Part shown: in pieces, positions 9,367 through 16,223 of the stretch
How the letters are laid out: the number at the start of each line of letters is the position of its first letter
How positions within the stretch are numbered: position 1 is the first letter of the stretch
Origin: Polynucleobacter tropicus
GTDB lineage: Bacteria; Pseudomonadota; Gammaproteobacteria; Burkholderiales; Burkholderiaceae
NCBI RefSeq assembly: GCF_013307225.1
Contig: NZ_CP028942.1
Span: forward strand, 992,001-1,056,000
Direction: 5' to 3'
DNA length: 64,000 bases
The notes under the pieces: generated by a model
Databases searched by the model: none
The model's input: the letters and a program-made list of their open reading frames with translations, nothing else
Told to the model about the DNA's origin: nothing
Position numbers and translations under genes: made by a program

Positions 9367-10227
9367 ATGCAGTTTTTGGTTGTATGCAGTAAGGTTTTTC
9401 TTGGTCTAACTTTAACCACCCTGCTTCTGGCCTGCGCTAATACAACAAGGTCAGGAGCAGTTGGTGTTGATCGATCCCAATTCTTAATGGTGCCCGCTTC
9501 TCAGGTGGATCGCATATCTGCAGCTAGCTATAGCGAGCAAAACCAAAAGGCTAAAGAGAAAAATATTCTTATCACCTCCGGCCCTGCCTACGATAGGCTA
9601 AAGACCATCTCCACACGACTAATTGCTCAAACTGGAGTTTTTCGTGATGATACGCAGCAGTGGAATTGGCAGCTTGTACTTATCAACGCCCCTATACTCA
9701 ATGCAACATGCGCTCCAGGCGGAAAGATTACTTTTTATACAGGGCTAATTGAGCAATTAAACCTGACTGATGATGAAATTGCAGCCATCATGGGACACGA
9801 GATTGCACATGCATTAAGAGAGCATGGACGTGAGCGTCTATCGCAAGCCATGGCTCAAAGCGCTGTGGCTAATATCGCCATGGCTGTTGCTGGGCCTTAT
9901 GGTTCAGCAGTAAGCGCTGCAAATCAAGCAGCTCAATATGTTCTCGTTTTACCAAATTCACGTCAGAACGAATCTGAAGCAGATGCGATTGGATTAGAAC
10001 TTGCGGCCAGAGCTGGATATAACCCCAAGGCATCAATTAGCGTATGGCAAAAGATGAATAAAGCCACAGAGGGTAAAGGCACATTTGAGTTCTTATCCAC
10101 TCACCCATCAGGCGATACTCGAATCGAGCAACTTACAGAACTGATGCCTGCTGTTGAGCCACTGTATTTAGCATCCCAAACTCCCAGAAAGTCTAATACA
10201 GCAATTCAAAAAATAAAGCAGCAATAG
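9367..10227 (+). CDS. M48 family metalloprotease, lipoprotein
   Basis: Zinc endopeptidase resembling periplasmic LoiP/YggG and BepA-type quality-control proteases. The 286-residue protein has a lipobox LLLAC (Cys about residue 23), the zinc motif HEIAHALREH near residue 143 and the third zinc ligand in NESEADAIGLELAARAG near 200. There are no TPR repeats, so it is closer to LoiP than BepA. It is probably an outer-membrane-anchored lipoprotein, coupled to the preceding exported protein gene. Confidence 0.88.
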   Translation: MQFLVVCSKVFLGLTLTTLLLACANTTRSGAVGVDRSQFLMVPASQVDRISAASYSEQNQKAKEKNILITSGPAYDRLKTISTRLIAQTGVFRDDTQQWNWQLVLINAPILNATCAPGGKITFYTGLIEQLNLTDDEIAAIMGHEIAHALREHGRERLSQAMAQSAVANIAMAVAGPYGSAVSAANQAAQYVLVLPNSRQNESEADAIGLELAARAGYNPKASISVWQKMNKATEGKGTFEFLSTHPSGDTRIEQLTELMPAVEPLYLASQTPRKSNTAIQKIKQQ

Positions 10228-10242
10228 AAGCCAGTCTTTTAA

Positions 10243-10485
10243 TTACTTCTTGTTTGGCGTATTTGATGATTTCTGAGTTTGAGCATCTTGCTTTGCAGGG
10301 GCAACCGGGGAAGGCGCAGCCTTAGGCGCTGGAGTTGCGGCTGGGGCTGGTGAGGCCGGACTTGGTTTAGCAGCCCCCGTAGCCGAAGTGGGCGAACTCC
10401 GCTCAAATGGGTTAAAGCCCAAACCAGCCGAATAAGCGGGAATAGACAACAGTAAGCCAGACAGAATTGCTAAAATTTTATGCAT
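10243..10485 (-). CDS. Small exported Ala/Pro-rich protein
   Basis: 80 residues: signal peptide (HKILAILSGLLLSIPAYSAG), then an Ala-Pro-Lys-rich low-complexity tail (about 25-80). No domain recognised. It is convergent with the M48 gene. The signal peptide and sensible start suggest a real gene; function unknown. Confidence 0.5.
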   Translation of the reverse strand: MHKILAILSGLLLSIPAYSAGLGFNPFERSSPTSATGAAKPSPASPAPAATPAPKAAPSPVAPAKQDAQTQKSSNTPNKK

Positions 10486-10541
10486 CGCGCAATTCTTACA
10501 TAGACTAGGGAAATTTGCATTAACACTAGCAATTAAAAAAG

Positions 10542-10567
10542 AAAAAACCTACGAAACAAGGTTTTTT
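10542..10567 (-). terminator. Rho-independent terminator, probably bidirectional
   Basis: Inverted repeat AAAAAACCT / AGGTTTTTT with an 8-nt loop. The stop codon of the DUF4118-like gene lies within the hairpin, and the T-run on the minus strand would end that transcript. Confidence 0.65.
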
Positions 10568-10998
10568 GCTCTTTTTAGTGAGCTACTAGCCTCGCTAAGT
10601 AGTTGAAAATTGCTATTGCTTACCCTGCTCATCAATTCAGTTTTATAGCGCTCCCGCTGAAGCCACTCTACAATCCCTACGGCAATCAAGGCAATCAGGA
10701 TATAAGAACAAAATACAAAACCGTCTTGTGGCGTTGGCGTATCAAAGGAATCAAAGGGTGGAACAAAGAAAAAGAAGGCCAAAGGGATAGAAAGCAGAAT
10801 TGTTAGAAGACTTGGCAGATAACCATAAAAAAGGGCTATGACAATCGTATTCATAATGAAAAAAGTCATGGGAATGTTGCCCTGCAAAAACCCATGCAAA
10901 CTAAAGCGTATGCAAAAAGCAACAAACACGCCAAATAAAGCAAAGAAGTAGGCTTCTGGACCGCTTTTTGCCCATCGCTTCGAATTTAATATTTTCAT
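10549..10998 (-). CDS. DUF4118-like small membrane protein
   Basis: 149 residues with four hydrophobic segments (about 15-35, 40-60, 62-82, 92-112) followed by a short basic/amphipathic tail. The layout and the FFVPPFDSF motif between helices resemble the DUF4118 membrane region that precedes KdpD-type sensor kinases, but no kinase domain follows. It is a stand-alone membrane protein of unknown function. Confidence 0.65.
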   Translation of the reverse strand: MKILNSKRWAKSGPEAYFFALFGVFVAFCIRFSLHGFLQGNIPMTFFIMNTIVIALFYGYLPSLLTILLSIPLAFFFFVPPFDSFDTPTPQDGFVFCSYILIALIAVGIVEWLQRERYKTELMSRVSNSNFQLLSEASSSLKRAKNLVS

Positions 10999-11043
10999 AG
11001 GTAATAATGAAGCCTTACAAAATTGGTCCGTTTAAGCACCTGT

Positions 11044-11922
11044 ATGAGCGCTTTACCTAATAACCCAGAACGTTTTGAATCATTCTACCAAGGCAATTCA
11101 GGGCATGCAGTAATTTTGCTGCCTGGTTTATGCGGGTCAGCCTTGGAAATGGGGGTAATCCCCCGTCTACTTCAGCAATCCAATTTAACTTATGTAATTC
11201 CTAGAATACCAGGCTATTCAGCACATACAGCCTTAACGGATTACCCAGAATGGATTGAGTTTGTCGATCAACTGTGTAGCGAGCTTCAAGAATCACATGA
11301 ATCTGTATCTATAGTTGGCCTAAGCATGGGCGCCACCCTTGCGTTGTCAGTTGCCAGCAGAAATCAAAAACTTCAAAGCCTCTGCATCCTGTCCCCAGTT
11401 TTAATTTTTGACGGCTGGTCGGTGCCCTGGTACCACCCATTTCTCTCTCTGATTTACAAAGTTGGCATAAGAAACTGGCATTACAAGGAGTCAGAGCCAT
11501 TTGGAGTTAAAAATAAAGAGCTAAGGCGTCATATTCGTAAAGCCGTCCAAGCAAACACTGTAAGCGAACTTGGTGCTGCACATTTGCCAGCTAAGCACCT
11601 TTACCAATCCTTGCAATTGATTAAGGACGCCAAAAAATCGTTGAGTGAGGTAAAAAGTGATACTTTAATCATTCATGCAATTGATGATGAAACGGCTTCG
11701 CCAAAAAATCCAGACATGATTCTTCGCGCCATCTCCTCAGAAACCAGGCGGGTTATATGGCTTGGTAACTCTTACCACATGATTACTGTAGATAATGAGA
11801 GAGAAATCGTTGCTAACGAAGTAATCAACTTCATTAAGCAAGGCTACGAGAAGTCATCTTTAATTCACAACTTAAATGCTAATACCCCCAATCTCATCAT
11901 AAAGAATAGAGGGGCTAATTAA
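11044..11922 (+). CDS. Alpha/beta-hydrolase (carboxylesterase-like)
   Basis: About 292 residues. VILLPGLCGSALEMG is the oxyanion region, VGLSMGATLALS (about 92-103) carries the nucleophile Ser, and the Asp (IHAIDDETASPKNP) and His (LGNSYHMITVD) of the triad follow. It resembles carboxylesterase Est/YvaK-type enzymes. The frame is open from a TTG at 11023, but the ATG at 11044 is preferred. The next gene starts 1 nt after its stop, implying translational coupling. Confidence 0.8.
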   Translation: MSALPNNPERFESFYQGNSGHAVILLPGLCGSALEMGVIPRLLQQSNLTYVIPRIPGYSAHTALTDYPEWIEFVDQLCSELQESHESVSIVGLSMGATLALSVASRNQKLQSLCILSPVLIFDGWSVPWYHPFLSLIYKVGIRNWHYKESEPFGVKNKELRRHIRKAVQANTVSELGAAHLPAKHLYQSLQLIKDAKKSLSEVKSDTLIIHAIDDETASPKNPDMILRAISSETRRVIWLGNSYHMITVDNEREIVANEVINFIKQGYEKSSLIHNLNANTPNLIIKNRGAN

Positions 11923-11923
11923 G

Positions 11924-13153
11924 GTGTCTTATAAAAATTCTATTCTGCTTATAGGTTTATATTTTATTTCTTATTGCAACCTATCTTTCTGTCAAAATTT
12001 TCCTCCTTTCAAGACACAAGGAACCAACTTTCAGGCAATAACGCTCGCCTCCTTTTTAAATGAGCTGAACGAGAAAAATTCAACCATTAAAGTAAAAAGA
12101 CTTAATTCAGATTCGGCGTCAGCAGTTGCAAAACAGGCTGGAATGCCGCATCTTAGCCCCCTGCTCACCTACTCAAAAGGCAGCATCTATACACAACAGC
12201 CTTATGTTGGCTATACAAACCCCTCATCAAATACATTTGGGGCGACAGTAACGGTAGAGGGATGGGGGAAGCGCTCTGCTCGCGAGGCTTACGCACAGGC
12301 CGAAGCAAATCGACAGCTTGCAGAAATGGTTAATGAATCGAGATCCGTCGAAACCCAGGCCATCTTTAACTATGTTGATGCGTTGCGCACCAAATTACTT
12401 TGGCAAAGCTATCAGGCAGCCATTGATCAACTAAGCTTACTCAATACAACTGATTCCACTAGATATAAGGATGAATTTATTTCATCACAAAAAGTCTTAA
12501 GCAATGATTTAAAGTTCTTTTCTTACGGCCTACTGAACTATTTAGGTGAGCCTACCCAGACATTGCCTTTACCTGTTGGAACTTTAAACGTCCCACCAAA
12601 ATCTCTCGATGTAAACACCTTAATATCTCATGCACAGGAAAAAAGACCGGATATCTCAACAAACAAAGCTTCAATTGAGTCGGCATCTGCAAATCTAGAG
12701 TTGGTTCAGGCAAATAGAAATGTAGACTTTATGCCCGGTGTTTACTATACCGAGACACCCCCCTATACCTCCAGTGGAACAGGATATGGATCCCAAAAAT
12801 CATTCAGCTTTATTTTGACGGTGCCTTTAGGGAATGGCTTTATTGATAACTCGGAGGTCATAGTAGCTTCAAACGCTGTAACTGAGCATGAGGCTAACTT
12901 GGCGTCGACAAAAACAAAAATTGTGACCGAAATTAATCAAACCTATTTACAGTATGAATCGGCAAAGGAACGACTAAAAAATGCCAATGCAGCATTTAAG
13001 CAAGTTAGCGGTCAAAAAAATAATAGTTTGGCTGGAATTCTGAAATATCGTGATGTGGAATCGGAGCTGATAGAGGCCAGAGCCATTCATGCAAAAACCC
13101 TGATACTATTAGAGCGAATTAGCGGCAACTTTGATGTGCCAAGCCTTAACTAA
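11924..13153 (+). CDS. TolC-like outer membrane efflux protein
   Basis: 409 residues with a signal peptide (about 1-24) and an outer-membrane-factor (OEP) layout: coiled-coil regions around 90-150 and 330-400 and beta-barrel-like stretches between (GATVTVEGWGKRSAREAYAQAEANRQ; SFSFILTVPLGNGF). It starts at GTG, one base after the hydrolase stop. No adaptor or inner-membrane pump is adjacent, so what it pairs with is unclear. Confidence 0.75.
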   Translation: MSYKNSILLIGLYFISYCNLSFCQNFPPFKTQGTNFQAITLASFLNELNEKNSTIKVKRLNSDSASAVAKQAGMPHLSPLLTYSKGSIYTQQPYVGYTNPSSNTFGATVTVEGWGKRSAREAYAQAEANRQLAEMVNESRSVETQAIFNYVDALRTKLLWQSYQAAIDQLSLLNTTDSTRYKDEFISSQKVLSNDLKFFSYGLLNYLGEPTQTLPLPVGTLNVPPKSLDVNTLISHAQEKRPDISTNKASIESASANLELVQANRNVDFMPGVYYTETPPYTSSGTGYGSQKSFSFILTVPLGNGFIDNSEVIVASNAVTEHEANLASTKTKIVTEINQTYLQYESAKERLKNANAAFKQVSGQKNNSLAGILKYRDVESELIEARAIHAKTLILLERISGNFDVPSLN

Positions 13154-13176
13154 ATAACTTTGAAGGCAAATTTGTA

Positions 13177-13620
13177 ATGAGAAATAACCTTTCTAACGCG
13201 TTTTTTTCACTATTGCTGCTAATGGTCTCAACCTTTTTTTGCAGTATTAGTCAAGCTACTACAACTGCTCAAACTTTAGCGCAGCAACAAGAAGCCGCAA
13301 AAGAGGCGGCAGCCAAAGCCGCTGCTGCTGCAGCCGCAGCTAAGGCAGCCGCAGCTGCTACAACTGCAAAAACTACAGCGACTAATGCTGCAGTTGCTAC
13401 AACTGTTACGGCCACTAAACCAGTGGTTGTGACTGAAAAAACAGCTTCAACAACATCTGCTGCCAATCCTTTAAAGCCTGTAACCACTCTTGTTAGTAAA
13501 GCAACTGCCCCACTGCCAATAGCTAGAGCAGAAAAGTCGGCCAATCAGGCAGCAAGCTCAGGCGGCCCTACAGACTCTAACGGCTACATAACAGGGTCAC
13601 CCACTTCATCTCAGCAATAA
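13177..13620 (+). CDS. Exported alanine-rich low-complexity protein
   Basis: 147 residues: signal peptide (about 1-27), then an Ala-rich stretch with Glu/Lys (about 36-75) likely to form a long helix, then a Thr/Ala/Val-rich tail. No domain recognised. It follows the TolC-like gene by 23 nt and is closed by a strong terminator. The antisense frame is also open, but only because of Ala-codon repeats. Confidence 0.55.
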   Translation: MRNNLSNAFFSLLLLMVSTFFCSISQATTTAQTLAQQQEAAKEAAAKAAAAAAAAKAAAAATTAKTTATNAAVATTVTATKPVVVTEKTASTTSAANPLKPVTTLVSKATAPLPIARAEKSANQAASSGGPTDSNGYITGSPTSSQQ

Positions 13621-13640
13621 TTGCTTTAATCCAATGAAGT

Positions 13641-13677
13641 AAATAAAAAAGCCTCCAAGTCGGAGGCTTTTTTATTT
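13641..13677. terminator. Strong bidirectional rho-independent terminator
   Basis: GCCTCC-AAGTC-GGAGGC stem flanked by an A-run on the left and a T-run on the right, so it can act on both strands. It closes the 11044-13620 unit. It also lies 6 nt outside the left copy of the tRNA-Asp 3'-end repeat, the position expected for the terminator of tRNA-Asp before the island inserted. Confidence 0.9.
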
Positions 13678-13683
13678 AGAAAT

Positions 13684-13699
13684 TTGGCGGAACGGACGG
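13684..13699 (+). repeat. Left attachment site (attL core) of the island
   Basis: 16 bp, identical to 30355-30370 in the same orientation. In the right copy, 15 of the 16 bases are the 3' end of tRNA-Asp, including the encoded CCA. Here no tRNA body follows, so this is a displaced tRNA 3'-end fragment, as left by tyrosine-recombinase integration. Confidence 0.85.
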
Positions 13700-13788
13700 C
13701 TTAGCCTAGGGGTGTATGGCTATGAGTTCGATTGGATGCTATTAGCTTCACTAAGACACCCTAACCCATTGTCTTTAATAAAGAAATT

Positions 13789-13808
13789 GTTATCACTTAA
13801 GTGATAAC
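13789..13808. promoter_or_regulatory. 20-bp perfect palindrome upstream of integrase
   Basis: GTTATCACTT/AAGTGATAAC, a perfect dyad about 90 bp before the integrase start inside the island end. The form suits a dimeric repressor operator or a recombination-directionality-factor site; no factor can be assigned. Confidence 0.55.
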
Positions 13809-13875
13809 TGCCCCTAAAAGGCTTCGAGTCATACATTGGAATCTAAAGCGATTCACCTCATTACAGAGGTGGATT

Positions 13876-13896
13876 TTGGTAACAAACTTTGGTAAC
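13876..13896 (+). repeat. Paired TTGGTAAC repeats (candidate integrase arm sites)
   Basis: TTGGTAAC at 13876-13883 and 13889-13896, 13 bp apart, just upstream of the integrase start. The same paired arrangement recurs near the other island end (30293, 30305) and at 19566/19578 with one mismatch. Arm-type sites of tyrosine integrases have this layout; assignment is inferred. Confidence 0.55.
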
Positions 13897-13898
13897 TA

Positions 13899-15119
13899 AT
13901 GGAGAAGCAAATGACTATCAAGCTCGACTATCAAACAGTCAAAAACCTCAAGCAACCCGGCCGCTACACAGATGCTCTTGTAAAAGGGTTGCACATCTGG
14001 GTAAAACCGAATCTCAATAAGTATTGGATCTTCCGATTTACTCACAATGGGAAACAACACAACACCAGCCTTGGATCCTTCCCTGCGCTGTCTATTGCTG
14101 ACGCTCGATTAAAGACTCAGCAAGCTCGTGATGAGCTTACCAAGGGCACAAACCCCGTAGCAGCCAAAAGGGCTTCTAAAGCCTTAAAACAGGCTGTAGA
14201 AACAGAAAAGGTTCGATTCAAAGACTTTGCTCATTCTTGCATTCAGACTAAACGCGCCGAGTGGACCAACCAAAAGCATGGCGATCAATGGGAGTACACA
14301 TTAGAAGAGTTTGCCTACCCCATTATCGGGGAGAAATTTCTTGACGAAATAACTATGGAAGACATCTTGGAGATCCTTAATCCAATCTGGACCACCAAAA
14401 CTGAAACCGCCTCAAGATTACGTGGGCGAATTGAATGGGTGTTGGCCGCAGCTACCACGCGAAAACTGCGCTCTGGTATTAATCCAGCTCAGTGGAAAAA
14501 TTACCTTCAAACCATTCTGCCAGCGCCTAACAAGATTAAGAAAGTTGAGCACCATAAGGCCCTGCCCTATCGTCAAGTTCCGGCACTTGTTGCCCAACTT
14601 CGGGAAATGGACTCCATGGGTGCCCTAGCTCTTGAGTTTCTCATTCTGAACGCCTCACGAACTGGCGAGGTTATTGGAGGCCTACGCAGCGAAATTGATG
14701 GTGATGTTTGGACGATACCCGGAAGTCGTATGAAGGCCAAAAAGGAACATCGAGTTCCCCTATGCAAACGATCATTAGAAATACTAGAGATTGCCAAAGC
14801 AAAAGACGAAGATAGTAAATACCTCTTCTCTCGTAATGGGAGAATGATTACCAACATGGCAATGCCGATGATGCTGCGTAGAGCAAAAGTAGATGCCACA
14901 GTTCATGGTTTTAGATCATCCTTTAGAGACTGGGTTTCGGAGGAAACGAGTCACTCAGCAGAAGTTGCTGAAATGTCGCTGGCCCACACAATTAGAAATA
15001 CTGTGGAAAGAGCGTACAGAAGAAAAGACTTGCTTGAGAAACGTAGACAGTTATTAAATGATTGGGAACGGTACTGCAATATAGTTAACGAAAATGTAAT
15101 TGAATTGAAGGCGGCTTAA
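13899..15119 (+). CDS. Tyrosine-type site-specific integrase (P4-like)
   Basis: 406 residues. The N-terminal DUF4102-type arm-binding domain (about 1-90) includes GLHIWVKP and FPALSIADAR; a core-binding domain follows, then the catalytic domain with Arg in NASRTGEVIGG (about 252), Lys in MKAKKEHRVPLC, HGFR in the box HGFRSSFRDWVSE (about 340), His in SLAHTIRN and the nucleophile Tyr in ERAYRR (about 374). All catalytic residues are present, so it may be active. It faces inward from the left att copy. P4-family integrases usually target tRNA 3' ends, which fits the tRNA-Asp repeat. Confidence 0.93.
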   Translation: MEKQMTIKLDYQTVKNLKQPGRYTDALVKGLHIWVKPNLNKYWIFRFTHNGKQHNTSLGSFPALSIADARLKTQQARDELTKGTNPVAAKRASKALKQAVETEKVRFKDFAHSCIQTKRAEWTNQKHGDQWEYTLEEFAYPIIGEKFLDEITMEDILEILNPIWTTKTETASRLRGRIEWVLAAATTRKLRSGINPAQWKNYLQTILPAPNKIKKVEHHKALPYRQVPALVAQLREMDSMGALALEFLILNASRTGEVIGGLRSEIDGDVWTIPGSRMKAKKEHRVPLCKRSLEILEIAKAKDEDSKYLFSRNGRMITNMAMPMMLRRAKVDATVHGFRSSFRDWVSEETSHSAEVAEMSLAHTIRNTVERAYRRKDLLEKRRQLLNDWERYCNIVNENVIELKAA

Positions 15120-15121
15120 AT

Positions 15122-15958
15122 ATGAGTGAAGCAGAATTAAGAGAGGCTATGGAGGAACATTTGGCTCAGCTAGAGAGTGCCCTTAAAGCCCAAAGGAAGA
15201 GGCTTGGAGCAAAGGCCAAGAATGATCCTGATACGCTGAAACTAGAACAACTTGTTGGCGCACTGAAAATCGCCGATACAAAAACAATTTTGAGGGCAGC
15301 AGTAGCCGATATACAAGCAAAAAGATTAAATCGAAAACCAAGAAAAGGTCGAGTTTCTCTACAGGACAAAATTGATGAAGCCTATGAAGAATGGATCATC
15401 AGAAGCAAAGGGCTTGAATACGATCCTAATTCTCCTATTGAGCTTTATTCCACCGAAAAAGGTCGTCAAAAGAGGATTGATGAACTAAAGCCAATATTGA
15501 TGAGTGAGAGTAAGGAGTGGCTTGCACAGGAACTTGGGTACGCTGCAACAACTGTGGAAGAACTTAATCAATATGTAGAAGTACAACGCAATGAAATCAG
15601 GTTTCTTTCTGAGCAATTTGAATCCTTCTACAGCGGCAGAAAGAAAACAGTTCAAAAACAAAGCAAGGGTAAAGAAAAACGATTCAAGGAAAATAACGAT
15701 TGCTTAAAAGCGGCATTCAAGAAATTTGAAAAGATCCTAAATCGACCTATTAAATCTGAAGATTTCTCCTTTTATGTAGTTGTCCTTGAGCACTACTTCC
15801 CTATTCCACCAGCTCCCGAAATTTCTGACTCTGGAGGAGAGGAATGGGCCATCAAAACCGTTAGAAACTACTTTGAAAAAGCAACTGGACTCTCAGCAAA
15901 ATTCAGCAAGAGAGAAGTTTCAAGACTAAAGAAGGAACACTTCAGTGATAACCGGTAA
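15122..15958 (+). CDS. Island protein of unknown function
   Basis: 278 residues, strongly charged, mostly helical, with probable coiled coil at about 1-40 and 165-215 (Lys-rich KKTVQKQSKGKEKRF). No signal peptide, membrane segment or known catalytic motif. It starts 2 nt after the integrase stop, so it is likely co-expressed. No family recognised. Confidence 0.65.
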   Translation: MSEAELREAMEEHLAQLESALKAQRKRLGAKAKNDPDTLKLEQLVGALKIADTKTILRAAVADIQAKRLNRKPRKGRVSLQDKIDEAYEEWIIRSKGLEYDPNSPIELYSTEKGRQKRIDELKPILMSESKEWLAQELGYAATTVEELNQYVEVQRNEIRFLSEQFESFYSGRKKTVQKQSKGKEKRFKENNDCLKAAFKKFEKILNRPIKSEDFSFYVVVLEHYFPIPPAPEISDSGGEEWAIKTVRNYFEKATGLSAKFSKREVSRLKKEHFSDNR

Positions 15959-16016
15959 AAACACCACGTGAGCAAGAAACTGACATCTGCCAATAACTTA
16001 ATAGGAGATCAGGCAG

Positions 16017-16223
16017 ATGCAAACAAGTATCAAACTGCTACGCATTAGCGACGTAGCTAACAAAACAACCCTCGCTAAAAGTACCCTCTGGTTAAAAGTC
16101 GCCAGGGGTCAATTCCCAAAGCCAATCAAGCTATCCCCTGCTATCAGCGTCTGGAAAGAATCTGATGTGGATGCCTGGATCGATAGTTTTTGCAGTCCAA
16201 CTTCACTGAAGGAGGCAGCATGA
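16017..16223 (+). CDS. AlpA-like transcriptional regulator / excisionase-type protein
   Basis: 68 residues with a MerR-like winged-helix layout: LLRISDVANKTTLAKSTLWLKVARGQFPKPIKL, then VWKESDVDAWI. AlpA-type proteins regulate integrase/excision in P4-like elements. Ribosome binding site AGGAG lies upstream. The stop codon overlaps the primase start (ATGA), so the two are translationally coupled. Confidence 0.85.
   Translation: MQTSIKLLRISDVANKTTLAKSTLWLKVARGQFPKPIKLSPAISVWKESDVDAWIDSFCSPTSLKEAA

Noticed and set aside
13300-13400. CRISPR-like or tandem repeat array
   Set aside because: It is coding low complexity in an Ala-rich protein; no spaced repeats. No CRISPR array was seen anywhere in the window.
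13269-13544. Antisense Ala/Val-rich frame over the Ala-rich gene
   Set aside because: Caused by GCx codon repeats read on the other strand; the + frame has a signal peptide and a terminator behind it.
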